A stretch of 64,000 nucleotides of DNA from Andrena cerasifolii (taxonomy: Eukaryota > Arthropoda > Insecta > Hymenoptera > Andrenidae): assembly GCF_050908995.1 (NCBI RefSeq), contig NW_027485015.1, forward strand, positions 1 through 64,000. Reading direction: 5' to 3'. This document shows positions 58,601 to 64,000 of the stretch, in pieces. The notes under the pieces were generated by a model. That model saw nothing but the letters and a program-made list of their open reading frames with translations, was not told where the DNA came from and did no database searches. The position numbers and the translations under genes were made by a program. How positions within the stretch are numbered: position 1 is the first letter of the stretch; the number at the start of each line of letters is the position of its first letter.

Positions 58601-61600
58601 GATATTGAAAAACCGATATTGAAACCGATATTGAAACCTATATTGAAAAACCGATATGGAAACCAATATTGAAAAACCGATTTTGAAAAACCGATATTGA
58701 AAAACCGATATTGAAAAACCGATATTGAAAAACCGATATTGAAGAACCGATATTGAAACCAATATTGAAAAACCGATTTTGAAAAATCGATTTTGAAAAA
58801 CCAATATTGAGAAACTGATTTTGAAAAACCAATATTGAAAAACCGATATTGAAACAAATATTGAAACCAATATTAAAAAACCGATTTTGAAGAACCGATA
58901 TTGAAAAACCGACGTTGAAAAACCGATATTGAAAAACCGATTTTGAAAACCCGATATTGAAAAACCGATATTGAAAAACCGATTTTGAAAAACCAATATT
59001 GAAAAACCGACATTGAAACCGATATTGAAAAACCGATATTGATGAACCGATATTGAAACCAATATTGAAAAACCGATTTTGAAAAACCGATTTTGAAAAA
59101 CCAATATTGAGAAACCGATTTTGAAAAACCAATATTGAAAAACCGATATTGAAACAAATATTGGAACCAATATTAAAAAACCGATTTTGAAAAACCGATA
59201 TTGAAAAACCGACGTTGAAAAACCGATATTGAAAAACCGATTTTGAAAACCCGATATTGAAAAACCGATATTGAAACCAATATTGAAAAACCGATTTTGA
59301 AAAACCGATATTGAAAAACCGATATTGAAAAACCGATATTGAAAATCCGATATTGAAAAACCGATATTGAAAAACCGATATTGAAAAACCGATTTTGAAA
59401 AACCGACGTTGAAAAACCGATATTGAAAAACCGATTTTGAAAAACCAATATTGAAAAACCGACATTGAAACCGATATTGAAACCAATATTGAAAAACCGA
59501 TTATGAAAAACCGATATTGAAAAACCGACGTTGAAGAACCGATTTTGAAAAACCGATATTGAAAAATTGATATTGAAAAACCGATATTGAAACCAATATT
59601 GAAACCGACATTGAAAAACCGATATTGAAAAACCGATATTGAAAAACCGATATTGAAACCGATATTGAAACCAATATTGGAAAACCGATATTGAAAAACC
59701 GATATTCAAACCAATATTGAAACCGATAGTGGAACCGATATTGAAAAACCGATTTTGAAAAACCAATATTGAAAAACCGACGTTGAAAAACCAATTTTGA
59801 TAAACCGATATTGAAAAATCGATATTGAAAAACCGATATTGAAAATCCGATATTGAAAAACCGATATTGAAACCGATATTGAAACCAATATTGAAAAAAC
59901 GATTTTGAAAAACCGATATTGAAACCAATATTGAAAAACCGATATGGAAACCAATATTGAAAAACCGATTTTGAGAAACCAATATTGAAAAACCGATTTT
60001 GAAAGACCAATATTGAAAAACCGATATTGAAAAATCGATATTGAAAAACCGATATTGAAAATCCGATATTGAATCCGATATTGAAACCAATATTGAAAAA
60101 CCGATTTTGAAAAGCCGATATTGAAAAACCGATTTTGAAAAACCGATATTGAAAAACCGATATTGAAACCGATATTGAAACCAATATTGAAAAACCGATT
60201 TTGAAAAACCGATTTTGAAAAACCGATATTGAAGAACCGATATTGAAAAACCGATATTAGGAAACCAATATTGAAACCGATATTGAAAAACCGAAATTGA
60301 AAAACCGATATTGAAAAACCGATATTGAAACCGATATTGAAACCTATATTGAAAAACCGATATGGAAACCAATATTGAAAAACCGATTTTGAAAAACCGA
60401 TATTGAAAAACCGATATTGAAAAACCGATATTGAAGAACCGATATTGAAACCAATATTGAAAAACCGATTTTGAAAAATCGATTTTGAAAAACCAATATT
60501 GAGAAACCGATTTTGAAAAACCAATATTGAAAAACCGATATTGAAACAAATATTGAAACCAATATTAAAAAACCGATTTTGAAAAACCGATATTGAAAAA
60601 CCGACGTTGAAAAACCGATATTGAAAAACCGATTTTGAAAACCCGATATTGAAAAACCGATATTGAAAAACCGATTTTGAAAAACCAATATTGAAAAACC
60701 GACATTGAAACCGATATTGAAAAACCGATATTGATGAACCGATATTGAAACCAATATTGAAAAACCGATTTTGACAAACCGATTTTGAAAAACCAATATT
60801 GAGAAACCGATTTTGAAAAACCAATATTGAAAAACCTATATTGAAACAAATATTGAAACCAATATTAAAAAACCGATTTTGAAAAACCGATATTGAAAAA
60901 CCGACGTTGAAAAACCGATATTGAAAAACCGATTTTGAAAACCCGATATTGAAAAACCGATATTGAAACCAATATTGAAAAACCGATTTTGAAAAACCGA
61001 TATTGAAAAACCGATATTGAAAAACCGATATTGAAAAACCGATATTGAAAAACCGATATTGAAAAACCGATATTGAAAAACCGATATTGAATAACCGATT
61101 TTGAAAAACCGACGTTGAAAAACCGATAATGAAAAACCGATTTTGAAAAACCAATATTGAAAAACCGACATTGAAACCGATATTGAAACCAATATTGAAA
61201 AACCGATTATGAAAAACCGATATTGAAAAACCGATATTGAAGAACCGATATTGAAACCAATATTGAAAAACCGATTTCGAAAAAACGATTTTGAAAAACC
61301 AATATTGAGAAACCGATTTTGAAAAACCAATATTGAAAAACCGATATTGAAACAAATATTGAAACCAATATTAAAAAACCGATTTTGACAAACCGATTTT
61401 GAAAAACCAATATTGAAAAATTGATATTGAAAAACCGATATTGAAAAACCGAATTTGAAAAACCGATATTGAAAAACCGACGTTGAAAAACCGATTTTGA
61501 AGAACCGATATTGAAAAACCGATATCGAAACCAATATTGAAACCGATATTGAAAAACCGATATTGAAAAACCGATATTGAAAATCCGATATCGAAAAACC

Positions 61601-63200
61601 GATATTGAAACCGATATTGAAACCAATATTGAAAAACCGATATTGGAAAACCGATATTCAAACCAATATTGAAACCGATAGTGGAACCGATTTTGAAAAA
61701 CCGATTTTGAAAAACCAATATTGAAAAATTGATATTGAAAAACCGATATTGAAAAACCGAATTTGAAAAAACAATATTGAAAAACCGACGTTGAAAAACC
61801 AATTTTGATAAACCGATATTGAAAAATCGATATTGAAAAACCGATTTTGAAAAACCGATATTGAAAAACCGATATTGAAGAACCGATATTGAAAAACCGA
61901 TATTGAAACCAATATTGAAACCGACATTGAAAAACCGATATTGAAAAACCGATATTGAAAAACCGATATTGAAACCGATATTGAAACCAATATTGGAAAA
62001 CCGATATTGAAAAACCGATATTCAAACCAATATTGAAACCGATAGTGGAACCGATATTGAAAAACCGATTTTGAAAAACCAATATTGAAAAACCGACGTT
62101 GAAAAACCAATTTTGATAAACCGATATTGAAAAATCGATATTGAAAAACCGATATTGAAAATCCGATATTGAAAAACCGATATTGAAACCGATATTGAAA
62201 CCAATATTGAAAAAACGATTTTGAAAAACCGATATTGAAACCAATATTGAAAAACCGATATGGAAACCAATATTGAAAAACCGATTTTGAGAAACCAATA
62301 TTGAAAAACCGATTTTGAAAGACCAATATTGAAAAACCGATATTGAAAAATCGATATTGAAAAACCGATATTGAAAATCCGATATTGAAACCGATATTGA
62401 AACCAATATTGAAAAACCGATTTTGAAAAGCCGATATTGAAAAACCGATTTTGAAAAACCGATATTGAAAAACCGATATTGAAACCGATATTGAAACCAA
62501 TATTGAAAAACCGATTTTGAAAAACCGATTTTGAAAAACCGATATTGAAGAACCGATATTGAAAAACCGATATTAGGAAACCAATATTGAAACCGATATT
62601 GAAAAACCGAAATTGAAAAACCGATATTGAAAAACCGATATTGAAACCGATATTGAAACCTATATTGAAAAACCGATATGGAAACCAATATTGAAAAACC
62701 GATTTTGAAAAACCGATATTGAAAAACCGATATTGAAAAACCGATATTGAAGAACCGATATTGAAACCAATATTGAAAAACCGATTTTGAAAAATCGATT
62801 TTGAAAAACCAATATTGAGAAACCGATTTTGAAAAACCAATATTGAAAAACCGATATTGAAACAAATATTGAAACCAATATTAAAAAACCGATTTTGAAA
62901 AACCGATATTGAAAAACCGACGTTGAAAAACCGATATTGAAAAACCGATTTTGAAAACCCGATATTGAAAAACCGATATTGAAAAACCGATTTTGAAAAG
63001 CCGATATTGAAAAACCGATTTTGAAAAACCGATATTGAAAAACCGATATTGAAACCGATATTGAAACCAATATTGAAAAACCGATTTTGAAAAACCGATT
63101 TTGAAAAACCGATATTGAAGAACCGATATTGAAAAACCGATATTAGGAAACCAATATTGAAACCGATATTGAAAAACCGAAATTGAAAAACCGATATTGA
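55693..63200 (+). repeat. About 9.0-kb tandem duplication, copy 2 (two deletions)
   Basis: About 55693-59526 matches 46691-50522, and about 59576-63200 matches 52070-55708. Between them only about 59520-59588 remains of the intervening 1.56 kb, matching about 51552-51620. The losses are about 1,036 and 462 bp. Rare variants shared with copy 1 include TCGTAAAACC (48645 and 57649) and GAAGAACC after TTAAAAAACC (49880 and 58884). Private changes include GAATTCG near 57817 and CCAATATTGAACC-type changes near 59161 (TTGGAACC). Confidence 0.92.
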
Positions 63201-63569
63201 AAAACCGATATTGAAACCGATATTGAAACCTATATTGGAAAACCGATATGGAAACCAATATTGAAAAACCGATTTTGAAAAACCGATATTGAAAAACCGA
63301 TATTGAAAAACCGATATTGAAGAACCGATATTGAAACCAATATTGAAAAACCGATTTTGAAAAATCGATTTTGAAAAACCAATATTGAGAAACCGATTTT
63401 GAAAAACCAATATTGAAAAACCGATATTGAAACAAATATTGAAACCAATATTAAAAAACCGATTTTGAAAAACCGATATTGAAAAACCGACGTTGAAAAA
63501 CCGATATTGAAAAACCGATTTTGAAAACCCGATATTGAAAAACCGATATTGAAAAACCGATTTTGAAAA
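62430..63569 (+). repeat. 570-bp tandem duplication, complete
   Basis: AAAAGCC at about 62427 and 62997, and TTAAAAAACC at 62881 and 63451, are in register at 570 bp. Divergence starts at 63000 and 63570. This is the complete form of the truncated pair at 54915-55692, and it places the breakpoint of the 9-kb duplication inside the second 570-bp copy. A private TTGGAAAACC lies near 63236. Confidence 0.9.
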
Positions 63570-64000
63570 ACCAATATTGAAAAACCGACATTGAAACCGA
63601 TATTGAAAAACCGATATTGATGAACCGATATTGAAACCAATATTGAAAAACCGATTTTGAAAAACCGATTTTGAAAAACCAATATTGAGAAACCGATTTT
63701 GAAAAACCAATATTGAAAAACCTATATTGAAACAAATATTGAAACCAATATTAAAAAACCGATTTTGAAAAACCGATATTGAAAAACCGACGTTGAAAAA
63801 CCGATATTGAAAAACCGATTTTGAAAACCCGATATTGAAAAACCGATATTGAAACCAATATTGAAAAACCGATTTTGAAAAACCGATATTGAAAAACCGA
63901 TATTGAAAAACCGATATTGAAAAACCGATATTGAAAAACCGATATTGAAAAACCGATATTGAAAAACCGATATTGAAAAACCGATTTTGAAAAACCGACG
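63201..64000 (+). repeat. Right edge of the array, cut by the window
   Basis: From 63451 the order follows 60565 onward at 2,886 bp, through a 300-bp doublet (63451-63750) and a CCTATATTG monomer near 63721 that is also present near 53330 and 60835. The window stops inside a GACGTT monomer, so the array continues. Confidence 0.88.

Larger units (their letters stand above)
1..64000 (+). repeat. Satellite array of 14-bp and 12-bp monomers, whole window
   Basis: The array alternates GAAAAACCGATATT (14 bp) with GAAACCGATATT (12 bp) without interruption and in one orientation. Common variants change the second half of the monomer: CCA for CCG, GATTTT, GACGTT, GACATT, GATTAT, GAATTT, TCGATATT and TTGATATT. 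Others change the joint: GCAAGACC, GGAACC, GGAAAACC, GAAGAACC and TTAAAAAACC. The GAAA...CC half changes mainly in A-tract length. The consensus 14-mer is half A on the plus strand and about 29% GC, giving strong strand asymmetry. Every plus-strand monomer carries TGA, and as 14 is not a multiple of 3 all plus frames close quickly. I found no gene, RNA gene, promoter or insertion inside it. Function is unknown; structural heterochromatin is the usual role of such DNA, but nothing here proves a centromere. Confidence 0.98.

Noticed and set aside
4885..63200. All long duplications as pure assembly artefacts
   Set aside because: Copies carry private substitutions, monomer gains and deletions, and breakpoints lie in monomer phase, which fits biological duplication. 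For the most identical pairs (4885-9643 and 30216-35936) an artefact cannot be excluded without reads.
1..64000. CRISPR array
   Set aside because: Repeats are 12-14 bp and contiguous with no unique spacers, and no cas-like gene is present.
1..64000. Telomeric repeat
   Set aside because: The monomers have no run of three or more G or C on either strand and do not resemble known telomere motifs; no terminal or G-rich strand pattern is seen.
1..64000. Origin of replication or bacterial promoter/RBS signals in the AT-rich repeats
   Set aside because: Any such short motif would recur hundreds of times as part of the monomer, and nothing distinguishes one position.
1..64000. Transposon, LTR or terminal inverted repeats within the array
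   Set aside because: No break in the monomer pattern and no inverted copy of the monomer was found; the palindromes seen are single-monomer variants.

Overview
The 64-kb window is satellite DNA from end to end. Every stretch I read is a head-to-tail chain of two related short monomers, a 14-mer (GAAAAACCGATATT) and a 12-mer (GAAACCGATATT). The 12-mer is the same sequence with three A's instead of five. All copies point the same way and I found no inverted block. There is no unique sequence, no recognisable gene, no RNA gene, no transposon and no spacer array, and both window edges cut through the array, so its true length is unknown. Nothing identifies the species. A homogeneous array this long with nested higher-order repeats (HORs) suggests eukaryotic heterochromatin, such as centromeric, pericentromeric or subtelomeric satellite, but that is inference.

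The minus strand is almost free of stop codons in all three frames, because the reverse complement of the monomers contains none, while the plus strand has TGA in every monomer. This yields many long minus-strand open frames (up to 1,451 codons at 45498-49853), all spelling the same low-complexity peptide with a 14-residue period. I treat them as artefacts of the repeat and annotate no CDS.

The information lies in the order of variant monomers, which marks longer repeats. Domain 1 (1 to ~4,880) is heterogeneous, with periods of 1,080 and 522 bp. Domain 2 (~4,880-10,590) is a 2,385-bp tandem duplication plus a partial third copy. Domain 3 (~10,570-22,190) has three related ~4.2-4.4-kb units containing 739-743-bp tandem pairs. 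Domain 4 (~22,190-64,000) is built from 2.3-2.9-kb units sharing an 843-bp core and a 300-bp doublet. It includes tandem duplications with periods of ~2,564, ~2,910, 2,512 and ~9,002 bp. The second 9-kb copy has two internal deletions (1,036 and 462 bp) flanking a short retained island.

Nearest-neighbour copies are often almost identical (one base difference noticed in ~2.37 kb of the 2,385-bp pair), whereas domains differ in their variant repertoire. This fits local amplification by unequal exchange or replication-based duplication. All boundaries were placed by eye from shared variant monomers and are good to roughly +/-15 bp (one monomer).
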